The notes beneath the pieces are model-generated. The model had not been told where the DNA came from. It did no database searches and saw nothing but the letters and a program-made list of their open reading frames with translations. Of a DNA stretch of 64,000 bases, positions 1-11,260 are shown in pieces. This DNA is from Bemisia tabaci (Eukaryota > Arthropoda > Insecta > Hemiptera > Aleyrodidae), in assembly GCF_918797505.1 (NCBI RefSeq), contig NC_092796.1:52916851-52980850 (forward strand), given 5' to 3'. Positions within the stretch are counted from its first letter, which is position 1. Every line of letters starts with the position of its first letter. Both the position numbers and the translations under genes were made by a program.

Positions 1-165
1 CACTAGTCATTCCACACGTGACGATAATCCACGGAGTAGACGATACAGGCTTTAAGGCTTCGTGTTCCATGATTCATTACAACTAAGCTCATTACTTACT
101 TTATCTTCATAAGAGGAGAGGACTGCCATTAGCATGACGCATGACGCACGGTGCGGCGCGCGGCG

Positions 166-441
166 CTGCGCACAGTGGATCGAGTCAATGAGAGAAGCCG
201 AAAAAAATTTGGAAACTTTAAAAGCTCATAACATCGTCTATACAAGACTTTTAGGTTTTAAAAGTGGTTCTATCGGCTTTCTCGTGAGATTTTGCCCAGG
301 GGCACCTCTTTAAATTCAGCATGTAACGAAATTAACATAGAAAAAATTGCAGTTTTTCAGGCGTCATTTTTCGAATCAATCAGAGAGGTCGGACATGGAA
401 TTCCGAGCTCTCTGATTGGTTGGATCCACTGTGCGGCGCAG
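166..441. repeat. Inverted-repeat-bounded element, about 276 bp
   Basis: The left end (CTGCGCACAGTGGATC) and the right end (GATCCACTGTGCGGCGCAG) are imperfect inverted repeats, followed inward by CAATGAGAG on the left and CTCTCTGATTG on the right. The interior is AT-rich and has no coding content. This is the structure of a MITE. I see no target-site duplication, so the outer limits are approximate, and no second copy lies in this window. Confidence 0.45.
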
Positions 442-2282
442 GAACTGACCGACCGACCGTTGCCCGAAGCCCTGGATTAAGCGTTGACGCTTGGCTAACC
501 CTCCAAAACCACCGCACCCGTCACCTTCCATCACGCTGCGCATCCCTCTTTATCGCTCTATTTAATGGGGCAGCAGAGAGCTTTGAATCAGTGAGCCTTT
601 TTTACACGCGCTTACTCTCCAATATTTCACGTGAAAAATGATAGTGACGGCGGTAAATAGGTTTTTTTTACACGTGGAGTGACATTTCACTATTTTTTTC
701 AAAAGAAATTAAGAAATAAATTAATCGATAAATAACATTTGACCCATGTTCATAGTAAACATAAATATTTTGCTAAAGGATCGGTTTCTTAAATTTCAGT
801 TATATTAAATTTGTCGCGTTCTCCACTTCTATCATCGGGGCTTCTGAGTTTCAATTCGAGTACGATTTGATTTAAAATATTTTACCCAAAATATTTAAAT
901 TCTTAAAATCCCTCGAATTAATTTCTAGGGGAAAAAAGCTACCAAGTAAGTTTTTAAACCGTTTTAGATTACTTGCCCAAGATAACATACTGGAATAATG
1001 GCAGAAATTGAAGTAGACAGAATATCTAAATCTCACTAGAATATCGATTATTGGCAAGGAATGAAGAAAAATAAGGTTAATGGTGGAATCATCCAGGTAA
1101 TGTCGGTACATTATGTTTTTTATTTATTTATTTGTATGTGGATGCAAGGGTGAGGGTGTGTGTGTGAGAAAGGGTGAACGGGGAGAGTGTGTTTATGTGT
1201 CGCACTAGGTGGTAATTTTCTTTCTTTTTCAGCAGATTCAAGGCTTAAAACCCGGAGGTAACGCAAATAAAACTAAGTTTAGAGGATAGATTGCGCTACG
1301 AGTAAATCTTGTTTCGGAGTATTAAATGTAGGTATGAACAATTGCGGAAAATAATATTCATTTTCTCTTTTCAGCATTCGAGTACAGAGCTAATTTGTGT
1401 ATTAGTTTTCACAAAGTTTTTTTATGCAAATTATCCCTACCTAAAATAAAAAAAATATCATTCTAATCGTTCTCCAATGGTACCAGGTACCTTCCAATTT
1501 TGAAGTGCATCCTTAAAATGAACGTACATGCACGGGAGGGAGGAGAATGAATACAAAGAAAGGAGGAAAACTTTCAAAAGCGATGAGAATTTCCTCAATC
1601 CCTGAACACTAACTGAATAATTGTGGATTTACCTGCATTCTTTTAAATTGAATTACATTTTAAATGTAAGTTTCAATTGTTGTACATTAATGTATGCGCT
1701 ACTATGAGCCCATTTTAATTCATCCTAAATGTTTCATGAAATTCTACATGGAGTTACAAAGAGTCGTCCCTTTTCGAGAAAGGAGGATGGTCAAGGAGAG
1801 AAAGTAGAAAGTGTTATGAGGAGGGTGAACCGTTAATACACACATATTTTATTCAAAACTCCCCGCTGGAGTATTTCTAACTATGGAAAGTGTTTGTAGC
1901 TTCCATGTTATCAAAAGAGCGAGGTTGACGGACGTGCAATGTATGAGCTTCAGATATTGCGAACAGATTTCGGATGTTCGCAAGCTTTGAATGATGCCGG
2001 TATTTTGTGTCAAAGCTCTTGATAAAAGAGCGGAAAGCGGGTTTAGCCACGCGTTGCCGCTTTGAGAAGAATTTTCCCAGTTTTACATCGCATGAAATGA
2101 AAATTTGGTCACCATCATGTGATGCAACGCACCTCATGCAAGAAAACCTATCAATTCATATTACGAATACACATTTTCCGAACGTAGGTAATCATGTTGG
2201 CGAGAAAATGAATTAAACGACTCGCTTCCGGCGCAAATTAAAAGAAACTGACGGGTGCTGCCAAATTTAGAGCCTAAGATTA
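442..2282. other. Unassigned AT-rich sequence
   Basis: I see no gene, RNA gene or repeat family with a partner elsewhere in the window. Short open frames here have no recognisable motif and no paired splice-like borders. Confidence 0.5.
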
Positions 2283-2376
2283 TCTATTTAAACCAAACCC
2301 GAGGTAAATCGGTCTAGTAGTTTCCGAGATTGAATGAGGACAAAACAAGCCTTAGAGTTTTAATTATATAGATAGA
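2283..2376 (+). mobile_element. Possible LINE/retroposon 3' tail relic
   Basis: The stretch reads roughly as AAATCGGTCTAGTAGTTTCC, then a GACAAAACAAG segment, then TTTTAATTATATAGATAGAT. That wording is typical of the 3' ends of RTE/CR1-like non-LTR retrotransposons and their SINE partners in arthropods. No coding part is attached. The call rests on resemblance only. Confidence 0.3.
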
Positions 2377-2696
2377 TTAAATAAGACGATCAGCAACTGT
2401 AGCCATATATACGTTGATGTCTAGGAGAATTCCTGGACTTTGGCGAAATTCGATTAATAAGAAAATTTAAGATGTTCTCATTAAATTTTCTCACCGATTA
2501 AATTCGTAAGTTTTTAAGCTGACCGGCTATTTTACTCGAAATTTTAACTAAGAAACTTAAACAAATGCGGTGCATAATGTTACTTGTCTAGTGTTCCATT
2601 CCACTGAAGTTAGTAATCGATTGGAATGGTGCTGAATGAATTCCTTTTTCTTAACAAATGTAAGGCTGTATATATGTATTTTAAACTGCTCGTGTA

Positions 2697-2775
2697 ATGA
2701 TAAATACAATATGATGATTAATATAATGATAAATATAATGTAAATATAATGATAGATGTAATGATAAATGTGTGG
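2697..2775. repeat. AT-rich minisatellite (ATGATAAATATA-type units)
   Basis: Degenerate tandem units around ATGATAAATATA are repeated about six times. The overlapping minus-strand open frame at 2557-2847 is a by-product of this low-complexity stretch. Confidence 0.7.
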
Positions 2776-3153
2776 TAAAAGATACGTAACGAAAAGAAAA
2801 AAACAAATGACGTGATTGTGAAGTAGCAAACAATATTCCTCCGCCAAAAAACAATCAAATCACCGGTGCGTGTCAAAGAGTGAAAGTGAAAGCAGCGTGG
2901 AACGCCTATGCGCCTTCATCTGGGTGGTTAAACAATTTGAGCTACACGGGCGTTAAAATAATTGTATCTTCAGTTTTAGTACTTCTCCATATCTCCGTAG
3001 AGTCTAACAGGGATCAGATAGGAGATATGTTGTGATTGTTGTGAGTATAGATCAACCGTTTTCGACGAGAGGCTTTCATAGGAGTTACTGATAATTGCAA
3101 TAGTAATACGTTTCTTTTTTTTACTTTTGATAGTCTAAACAAAGTTTTCTACC

Positions 3154-3154
<1 letters not shown>

Positions 3155-3192
<38 letters not shown>
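3155..3192. repeat. Poly(A) run, about 38 bp
   Basis: Uninterrupted A homopolymer. It could be a retroposon tail, but no retroposon body or TSD is evident around it. Confidence 0.9.
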
Positions 3193-3194
<2 letters not shown>

Positions 3195-3769
3195 TCAATA
3201 AGAACATTATAATTTAGCAAACTTTTCGATTTATTCTGATTCCAAGAGCAAAATTTTGAACTTGGAAGTACAGGCCAAATTTAGATTTTTATGGAGCAAT
3301 TTAATATCGATGGCCATACTACACTATATTAATATCTCAACATTTATTCCGCTCATATTCAATTTTTTCGAAAGGAACTGAACTATTTTTACCCTCAGAA
3401 ATTGTTCAAACAAAATTCAAAAATTGCTTAAATTCTAACTAAACTATCATTGTTGGTTTTTCAATTTAAAAAGAAAAATCGTTTGATGGGAAGTCCGGAA
3501 CGTTGCAACTTGGGATGTGTGATTCTCCCGCTCCACCTAGACTTGTAATATTTTGGATCATTTTAATGACTATAGAAAATTCTATAGAATATTCCACGCG
3601 GGAGATAACATTGTAAGCTCTTAAATTTTAAATATTTCTGGTACGTTAACCCAGATTTTATTCTGGAACATATTCAAATACCGCATTACGATGTCCTACT
3701 TTTTTCCCCCATTGTTAGAGAAGTATTGCACCTGCACTCGTAATGAGGACGTTCTCAAATGTGTTTCAG

Positions 3770-3945
3770 GAAGAATTATGAACCAGAGGAAGGAGTCAGT
3801 GAAGACGGACTTTTTAATACTGGGAGATGAAGCTCCTCAGTACGTGACCAAACTTAGCAAAGATCGCATGTCCACCCTCTGGACACACCAGTACAAAGAA
3901 ACATTGTATCCGTTTTCACAAGTTCTACGACTGCGGGTTCTACAG
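3770..3945 (+). CDS. Candidate internal exon, unknown protein
   Basis: This 176-bp block is preceded by TGTGTTTCAG, an acceptor-like site, and followed by CAG|GTAAAG, a good donor-like site. One frame stays open throughout and encodes a mixed-composition peptide beginning RIMNQRKESVKTDFLILGDE and ending SQVLRLRVLQ, unlike the low-complexity peptides of the surrounding repeats. I do not recognise the family. The open frame runs upstream to an ATG at 3691, but the splice-like borders make an exon the better reading. A second frame is also open for its first 19 codons, which weakens the case. Neighbouring exons were not found. Confidence 0.3.
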
Positions 3946-4540
3946 GTAAAGTTCTCTATATTTGAAAAGATTGCAGGGTCCATTCATTTTATGAGGGTCG
4001 CTGTGTCATTTTCACTTCACTTTCTGCTCTCATAAAACCTATTCATCCAGAAATTTGAGATCGTATTCCAAAACTTGAATATCAAAATTTTGCCTTCAAG
4101 GCCTGAAGGACGGGGAAGCAGTTCCATTTATTCAGAAAAACGTCCTGAGTTTTGGATGCATTCTTCGCTGATAAAATGAGCGGATTTTGCTGGAAACAAC
4201 CTTACTGCATCAGGCGTTAGTTACTTTTCACTGAAGTCTCATTTTTTATACGGAAAACTAAGCAGCATTGAAACTTGACATTTCATGCTTCATCGACACT
4301 CTACACCAGATCGTCGTTTGTGCATTGTTGTCTTAAACAAATTGCAGTATACCTAACAATCCGTGATTTGTTAGATAGATAGTAAAAAGCTCTGGCACAA
4401 GTCAAATTTACAATTTATACAACAATTAAAACAATTTAACGATTTATTCACGATTCGATTTCGAAAATTTGGGCATTATTGTTCTCTCGGTAACACAGCA
4501 ACTAAGTAGTTGATTCTTGAATGCAACCTTTCGTATTCAC

Positions 4541-4709
4541 TAGCCTGTGTCACACTATCAAAATTTCACTAGCCTGTGTCACACTGTCAAAATACTCCAC
4601 CAAAATTTCAAGGTCAAGTGCTGTGATTGGTCCAAATCATCGAATAAGCCAATCACAACACCTGACCTTTATATTTTGATGGCTAGTTTTGATAGTGTGA
4701 CACAGGCTA
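4541..4709. mobile_element. Palindromic MITE, TIR GCCTGTGTCACACTATCAAAA-like, TA-flanked
   Basis: The left end TAGCCTGTGTCACACTATC is mirrored by GATAGTGTGACACAGGCTA at the right end. Both ends carry TA, compatible with a TA target duplication. Inside the left arm the terminal motif is repeated directly about 29 bp further in, and the central part (GTGATTGG.../CCAATCAC) forms a second stem. No coding content. Confidence 0.7.
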
Positions 4710-5211
4710 CTCAAGTTTTCAGTGGAGCTTGATGAAAACTTTTAAAAATGACCTCTGGTGCATGTTTGCAAGTCACGATTCACAACATGGCGGTCCGCTG
4801 AGAATATCCGACGAAAAAGCTACTATTTTTCTGCGAAGGTGGCATTAGCACCTAATCCGAAGGAAGCAGACTTCACATGCGGTTGAAATATCGAAGGGCA
4901 GTACATTGCAGCGCGATAACTGTCGTCGTTTCGTAAAAACCGGTGCTAAACAATTTCTCGACTTGCTTTTTTCGTTGGGAAAATTCCATATTTTTCAAGC
5001 TTGTGGACTAATCGTGACTCTATTTGAAAGGGTGTTGCCACGTTGGTGGGTTTTACAGAGGGATATTACTTCTCTGCATTAATAACCCTGCTCTGATGAT
5101 TGACCTCGCAAGTTATTGGTTTTACAGCGCCAACGTGCGATTTTCTTCAGCAGAGGTAGCAAACTTACTACGAAGATAGAGACTTACCATTTTTCCTGAC
5201 CAATCCTGAAT

Positions 5212-5328
5212 AGAAACGTTAATATCTCAGCTGCGAGCTATTTTAATCTTTTTCGTTACGCAAATCCTGTTGTAAGTGAACTTTTTGAGCAGAAACAGCC
5301 TAAATTCGTACTTTGTCCAATGGCCCAT
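5212..5328. mobile_element. Partial copy of the 550-bp TGGACCACTAGAC palindrome
   Basis: The stretch from AACGTTAATATCT to TTCGTACTTTGTCCAATGGCCCA matches the right arm of the full elements at 10.2 and 37.8 kb. The left arm is absent, so it is a truncated relic. Confidence 0.55.
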
Positions 5329-7200
5329 TATTGTTTTGATCTCATTGTCAGTAACAATGCCGTCCAGGTCAGCAGTGTAACACCGGCACCGAATGAATTG
5401 CTATAACACGAAAAAAGTAACATTGTACAATTTTAACCAGAAAAGTAGGGAGGACCTTTTTGAGCATTGAACGGACAACGATTCCTTTTTTCTTGTTGTG
5501 TAGTTTCATGATTGAAGAAATGAAACACACTATGAACACACACTAAGTGAGATCATACATCATTATTGATGTTGAAACAAGAGAATTTCACATAAAAAAT
5601 GAGCCGACGCCTACAGGTTGCGGAGGCTTAGGTAATATGAGTCCACATAAACTTCCCGTCTCTGAGACCTAAAAGTTCGTGCATGTCTTTCATCTACTAA
5701 GGATGTACAACAGCATTTGAAGCACCCCCCCCCCCCCCATTCCATCTTATACACACGTTGCAGCGATAGAAAGTGAGGGACACAAACTTCTACATGTCCC
5801 TCATCCGGGAGTTTTAGGCAAACTTCCGTCTCCCAAACTAATTTACAAACCTTAACTCATTTTATTCCAGTTTTAAACGTTGTAAACTTCTCGTCTTACT
5901 ATATTCAATGAAAAAGCCTAATCGAGTTCTAGGAAATTTCTCATGATCTCTCGCGCCTGGTGGGTATCTGAAATTCTAAATTCTAAAACTTTTTTGCGTT
6001 CGTAAACAAGATAAAGTGATGTTGGAAATTTTAAAACTCTGTGTTCGCGTCAACCTCGAATAGCGAGGACAGACAACGGCACGGGTGATACTTCTGAGTT
6101 GGGTAGCCAGATCTGGGTCTGGTGAGAACAGTTGACTTTGAGTGAGTCGGTGGTGTTTAAGTGACATGTTGAACAAATGCCGCCCCTCGCTCCTGCCTCT
6201 CTCCCTCCCCCTTCTCACCCTCTCACCCTCTCCCCTCGCTATGCCACCGTTTTGTATCCTCCAAGCCCGGGCATAACGCCATCATCAACTTTTACCACAC
6301 TTACGCAACCCATCAACCATTTCCACCCTTGCCGAAATTCGGGGGGTAGAAGGATATTCCGTGTTTGTTTTCAAAAGAAAAGTCGGAGATCTGGCACTGG
6401 GTGTCATCCTCGGCGTGTGGCATATTTGTTTGCCATCGCCGGCGCCGCCTACTGAAACTTTTAATGCCTCGTTGAACTCGTCTAATTAAAATGAATTATC
6501 TCACTTCCCCGGCCGAGAGAAATTCATGAGCTTGTAATTTTGCAATGAGCGTCTTGACGGTGAATAAATCCTGGTTCCAGCGCGTTTTGGGGCATAAATA
6601 CTCGCGAGATGGCTTTAGGGACTTTGATGCGTTTTCTGAGCGCTTTGAGATCGTTTTCGAAACATCTTGTGCTCGGTTCGTCGACGGAAAAACTTAACTA
6701 CATTTCCACGTTGCCAAATTTCCACTTGCGAATCTTATTTTTACCCACGGAACTACCAGCGATTTCTACCCGAAAATTTCACCAATTTTTTGTCCGAGCA
6801 CTTTCAAAACTTGCAAAAATCAGCGAGAGTTTAAAAAAAATTACAAAGCTATATTCCTATGAAAAACTAATTTCCTCGAGTCAACTTAAACAAGCTTACA
6901 TCTCCGGCCCTCGGGTGCCGAATAAGCGATTCAATGTTCCCTCGAATAGTTTATCTATTAAAAGTCGACCTGAGGCGAATTGAAATATGGCAATGCCGTG
7001 AGAGCAAAAATTAATACGGCTTAAAATCAGCTGAGTTTTTTTTAGATTTTTCATAACCTCACAATCGAGTAATTGATGATTCGACGTATAATACTTCGAA
7101 CGCGTATGAAAACTGTTCCTTCATTAATAATTACCCAAAAGTCTAATGAGATGCGCTTGAAATGAGCTCGGATTTTGGAAAATTGCTCATTTGAACTGTT
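5329..7200. other. Unassigned sequence
   Basis: No gene or repeat partner was recognised. It contains a C13 run at 5726-5738 and a pyrimidine-rich patch near 6190-6240. The open frames at 6177-6455 and 6609-6983 have no identifiable motifs. Confidence 0.45.
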
Positions 7201-8143
7201 CCCTGGTAAAAATTGTCGATAAAAGCTGCGTTTCAAAATACCATAGGAGTTCTTATAGCCGACTAGGAAGGCGATAGAAAATCATATAGCTGGCTGTAGA
7301 AGGTGGAAAAAATCATACGGTCGGGCTACACGAAGCGATAAAAAATTAGACAGCCGGGCTATAGTTCCTATCGTCGGGCTTTACACTTTATCGCCTGGCT
7401 GTTGCTTTTTCGCCATCGGCTATAAAAGGCGATAAGAAATTGTGTAGAAATTCGTGTGCTTTGTAAATCCTTAAGTTTGTACGGAATCACCTTAATATTT
7501 ACAAAACGCACATTATATTTTCCTTTACCACATATTATTTTTCATCAATTAAAATGAGAATAATCCATACAGAGTGTGCAAACATTTCAAAGTCATGAGT
7601 TGAATAACGCTGACTCCACGAGATTAAATATTAGAGCCTAACACAAAGCGGAGCAGCGCGGCGGCGCACTGGCGCCTACAAACCTAACAGGGATACTTCA
7701 CGCATTGCGCAATGCGTGAAGTATCCCTGTTAGGTTTGTAGGCACTAATGCGTGTTTCGCGCTGGCTGCCCGCCTGCCATGGCGCTTGAAGCAACTATTT
7801 CACACCAGAGGTATTGCACAGTATCATACGAAACTGAATAAGGCGCTCTAATATATTAGTAATGGCAGACATCCATCAAAAGTACGGAGCTTTCCTCGCA
7901 AAATAAATCAAGATACTACGGCCCAAAAAGAGAGCGGTAGTCCAAAAACTCACTAAGTCCTAGCATCCGTAATTAGTAACGTTCAGCATACATTTTATCG
8001 CCAGGCAATTGCTTAGTCGCCATCGGCTATAAAAGGCCATAAGAAATTGTGTTGCCGGCTATAGAAGCTATTGGAAATCTTACAGCCGGCTGTAGGTCTA
8101 TGGAATTTTGGAACACAGATTCTACTGCCAATTTTTACCAGGG
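7201..8143. mobile_element. 943-bp TIR element with GCCGGCTATA-type internal repeats
   Basis: The ends are inverted: CCCTGGTAAAAATTG on the left and CAATTTTTACCAGGG on the right. Both flanking zones carry repeats of the type ATAGCCGGCTATAG, TTATCGCC and GGCTATAAAAGGCGATAAGAA in mirrored order. No transposase-like frame is present. The TSD is unclear: the flanks are CTGTT and TTCTT. The centre holds a perfect 70-bp palindrome, listed separately, and a GCACAGTATCATACG fragment shared with the dispersed repeat at 34.5, 52.6 and 61.4 kb. Confidence 0.7.
7674..7743. repeat. Perfect 70-bp palindrome with no spacer
   Basis: Two 35-bp arms (7674-7708 and 7709-7743) are exact reverse complements meeting at GCATTGC|GCAATGC. 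The outermost bases are GCCTAC and GTAGGC. Such a spacerless palindrome can extrude as a cruciform or fold into a loop-free hairpin. It lies in the interior of the 943-bp TIR element. Confidence 0.95.
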
Positions 8144-8945
8144 TTCTTTCGTCCAGAAGTATTTCAACGGAAACGAACCATTTGAAGTATGCGATATCGC
8201 GATATTTTTGCTTCGATCAAACGGGTGAACCATAGATCTTAAGAGAAGTGAATTGATTGGAAGAAGCGCTTATGCTTACGCTTGAATTGCTTAAAACTTT
8301 GGAATGAAGTTACATTCCTTCATCTAGGAAACGGCGAATTTCAAAGATTTTACGAGCCGAGAGGGGAAGCTTTGAGGCTAGACATCAGTCTTTGAGACGA
8401 ATCCAATTATGTTGGAATTCACACGAGCCAGGTGATCAAAATTGGGTAAGTGCGCCCTGCGCGTCGCATGGGTCGTTAAAACCCTGCTTTGAGCTGCATC
8501 TGAATCACTCAAAGACTTACTATCCCGGTATAATGGCGCTTCATGATGATTTCTGGGAGCCTACATAAATTTCCAAAGGACGTAGGAGGACCTTTAAGTT
8601 TTATCTATCATGAGGACATAGAATTTGATCCAACTGCTTAGCGAAATTCTGAAAAACGCTTACCGTAGATAAACGAGGGCTCAAACATTTTCAGGGGTCA
8701 TTTGAAAATATATCACCGCCCGTTAGTCAAAAAGCTACCTTTCATGGCGCAAAACCGTACTTAAAAGAACATTAGCGTAAAATAGTACATGGCTGGGACC
8801 ACCGCTTTTTGGAAGACCTCCCGAAAAAGTGCACACGTAATAATGAGGTAGTACAAAGAACGGGCGGTGAAGGAGGTTGTGCCGGTGATGGCTTTGATCA
8901 ATGGGCTTATAACATGCTCCCGCTCGTAAAAATACCTTTGCCATT
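8144..8945. other. Unassigned sequence
   Basis: I recognise no gene or repeat family here. The short frames at 8735-8992 and 8809-9006 run into the adjacent MITE. Confidence 0.45.
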
Positions 8946-9201
8946 CTCCCGTGCTGAGAGAAAACGCCGTATGAGCCTTCAGCCGTTGCCAAATTTCCTC
9001 CGATGAAAACCGAAATTTCTGGGAAAATTGAGAATATTATTCTCCAAAAATTCCAGACAGTTTTGCACGCAATTATTTAATCTAAAATATCTGAAAATTT
9101 TGAGGGAAAATGTGCATGGGTGTTTTCAAAAATCCATGTTTTATCCAGGGGAATTTGGCAACTCTCGAATGTTCATACGACGTTCTTTCTTATCACGATA
9201 G
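8946..9201. mobile_element. CTGCCGTGCTAAGG-family MITE, copy 1, TSD CATT
   Basis: Long palindrome of 256 bp. The left end CTCCCGTGCTGAGAG and the right end mirror the family terminus, followed inward by AACGCCGTATGA and the GTTGCCAAATTTCC module. The flanking CATT (8942-8945 and 9202-9205) is a 4-bp target-site duplication. Superfamily not settled; a 4-bp TSD occurs in Sola, Chapaev and Ginger-type elements. Confidence 0.85.
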
Positions 9202-9391
9202 CATTGCCCTAGCTTTAAAGCGGGTCTCTACATCTGAGCATAAAATCACAGAGGAAATCCTGAGGGGAAGGGGGTACATTCTACGTAGAGATAAACCATC
9301 ATCAGCTACGCTACACGCTTCTCATCATTTTCGTATCTTCCTCAAACCTCCCTTTACTGATCATGAACGTTACTAATGAATACCAATTCGA

Positions 9392-9625
9392 TAATGGAGG
9401 TGTTGCATGTGTGAGGAATTTGCGAGCTGACTACTGTTTCTTATGTAAAAGTTCGCAAGAAACACGATATTGCCGCTAATTTTCTCTGAAATTAACTCCC
9501 AATCTCACAAAAAGCTCTCAAGTTGAGGCCAAAATGGAAGGGATATCCCACGCTATTCTGAGAGTCCACCTCTACATCAAGACAAACTCTCTATGCAAAG
9601 ATAGGGAACAAATAAATCTAGTTTT
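9392..9625. mobile_element. Left-arm-only copy of the 47.6-kb palindrome
   Basis: From AATGGAGGTGTTGCATGTG to about AGATAGGGAACAAATAAAT the sequence matches the left arm of the palindrome at 47,639-48,141, with shared landmarks CTCTCAAGTTGAGGCC and GGGATATCCCACGC. The second arm is missing. Confidence 0.7.
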
Positions 9626-10217
9626 TTAACTTTTTCTCTCGAATCTGAGCGACACCTCACTGGCAGCATGGAACGGAGCACTGAGAGTTCACGCCTAGCG
9701 CCATCGCGCCTTCAATTTTGCAGATGCAACACGGACATCCATCATGTACGAATAGTTGTATCTCTGCGCCGTCATCAACGCGCCTCCTTTTACTTTGCTC
9801 AATTTTCATACTGTGATTGTTTCAGTTTGTCTTATTTGTATTTGTAACGTGCTTAAAAGACTGTAGGAGCAATACAGCCGTAAATAGGAGAGCCGTAATA
9901 ATCGAGCCTCGTTTCTTAATTTTCTCAAGACACCTCATTGGCAGCACAAAGCGCTACCTGCGCATTTGGCGCTTTTCAATCCGTAATTCCTATTCTTACT
10001 CCATCTCCACTTTCCCTTCTAGTTTTTTGGCCATTTCCATTCTGCCTTTATGCTACTTTTTTCCCAGAACATTCCAGGTCATTTTCCTCTGTGCTCTCAA
10101 TGAATTTCCTCTTTAATTTCTATTTTTGTTTACTTATTCAGTGATTTGTGACGTACCCTTTACAAAAGTGTTTTCTCATTCATAATAAAGTAGCATTATT
10201 TTTGATTTCCTCAATAA
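9626..10217. other. Unassigned sequence with a GCGCCTTCAATT module
   Basis: No gene was recognised. Two loosely similar blocks (CACCTCACTGGCAGCA near 9655 and CACCTCATTGGCAGCA near 9930) form a weak direct repeat. GCGCCTTCAATTTTGCAGA at about 9708 echoes a module found in other repeats of the window. Confidence 0.4.
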
Positions 10218-10767
10218 TGGACCACTAGACAAGGTACGAATTTCAGCATTCTGATACATGTTTCTCAACCAAAATTTCACGTAGAACACGATACGCACAA
10301 CGAAAATTACCAAAATCAACTCCTGACGAAGATATTTAATGATTCTTGATGCGTGAATTCAAACCACCCGCTCATGAAAACTCAATGCTCTACGTGATTC
10401 ACATCGCGCGCTAAATGTTTATCATGACAGTCTCTGCGATGTAAAAATCTTCAACTTCAATCTTGACACTTTGGCTCAGCTATAGCAAATTACCAATAGT
10501 TTGAACAACACATGGTGGAAAATGAACATTGCTCGATTGAGAAGCTTGCTGAAACCGTTGTGGTGCGCGACTTGACTCACGTAGAGCTTTGAGTTTCTTG
10601 TGAGCGGACAGTTCAAATTCCTCGTAATCAGTGCGAAATAAAAACGTTAATATCTTCGTTAGAAGTTGATTTCGGTAATTTTCGTAGTGTGAATCGTGTT
10701 CTAAGTGAAATTCTGATTAAGGAACATGTATCAGATTGCTTAAATTCGTACCTTGTCTAGTGGTCCA
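10218..10767. mobile_element. 550-bp palindromic element, TIR TGGACCACTAGAC
   Basis: The ends TGGACCACTAGACAAGGTAC and GTACCTTGTCTAGTGGTCCA are inverted repeats, and pairing continues inward over most of the element (for example AACGTTAATATCTTCG against its mirror). A second full copy lies at 37,773-38,331 and partial copies at 5.2 and 26.4 kb. No ORF. The flanks (AATAA, TTTTG) give no clear TSD. Confidence 0.75.
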
Positions 10768-10783
10768 TTTTGAGCTCATATTA

Positions 10784-10785
<2 letters not shown>

Positions 10786-10840
<55 letters not shown>
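10786..10840. repeat. Poly(T) run, 55 bp
   Basis: Uninterrupted homopolymer just outside the right end of the 550-bp palindrome. No retroposon body is evident beside it. Its exact length may be unreliable in an assembly. Confidence 0.9.
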
Positions 10841-10842
<2 letters not shown>

Positions 10843-11068
10843 TGCCCCTTAATATTTCTTCTCTCTCCGTAGGAAATTCCAAAAATGAATGAACCGCTTT
10901 GCCCCCACACTCATTAATATAGTCGCCGATGAATTGTTTTTTTTAGAGCTTTGTCTTATCTCATGTTAGATTAACCCATGATAGATCCGCGAATAGGACT
11001 ATAGAGGATGCGAGGGGCCCTCGGGGGGGGGGGGGGAGGTGTTGCGATGTGGGGGTGTCCCCCGGGGT

Positions 11069-11260
11069 AAATATAAAAATATGATAACTGAACACGCTTC
11101 AAGAGATGAATCAACTATTTTATTTAAAGTTACGAAACTTGTACACAGCGTTGCCAACTTCATGGCTCAGAAATGTTGGCCATGTAGTGTGCAAGTTTCG
11201 CAAATTTAAATGAAATGGTTAATGTATCTCCATGAACTGGTGTTCAGTTATTATATATTT
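11069..11260. mobile_element. Palindromic MITE-like element, about 190 bp
   Basis: The left arm with ATAACTGAACAC, ATTTAAAGTTACGAAACTTG and the right arm with CAAGTTTCGCAAATTTAAAT, GTGTTCAGTTAT are mirror images around GTTGCCAACTTCATGGC. Boundaries are set by loss of pairing at AAATATA and TATATTT. No internal frame. Confidence 0.6.

Noticed and set aside
8735..9376. Frames at 8,735-9,006 and 9,110-9,376 as small genes.
   Set aside because: Both overlap a CTGCCGTG-family MITE and share MITE-derived peptides with frames at 27.4 and 45.9 kb.
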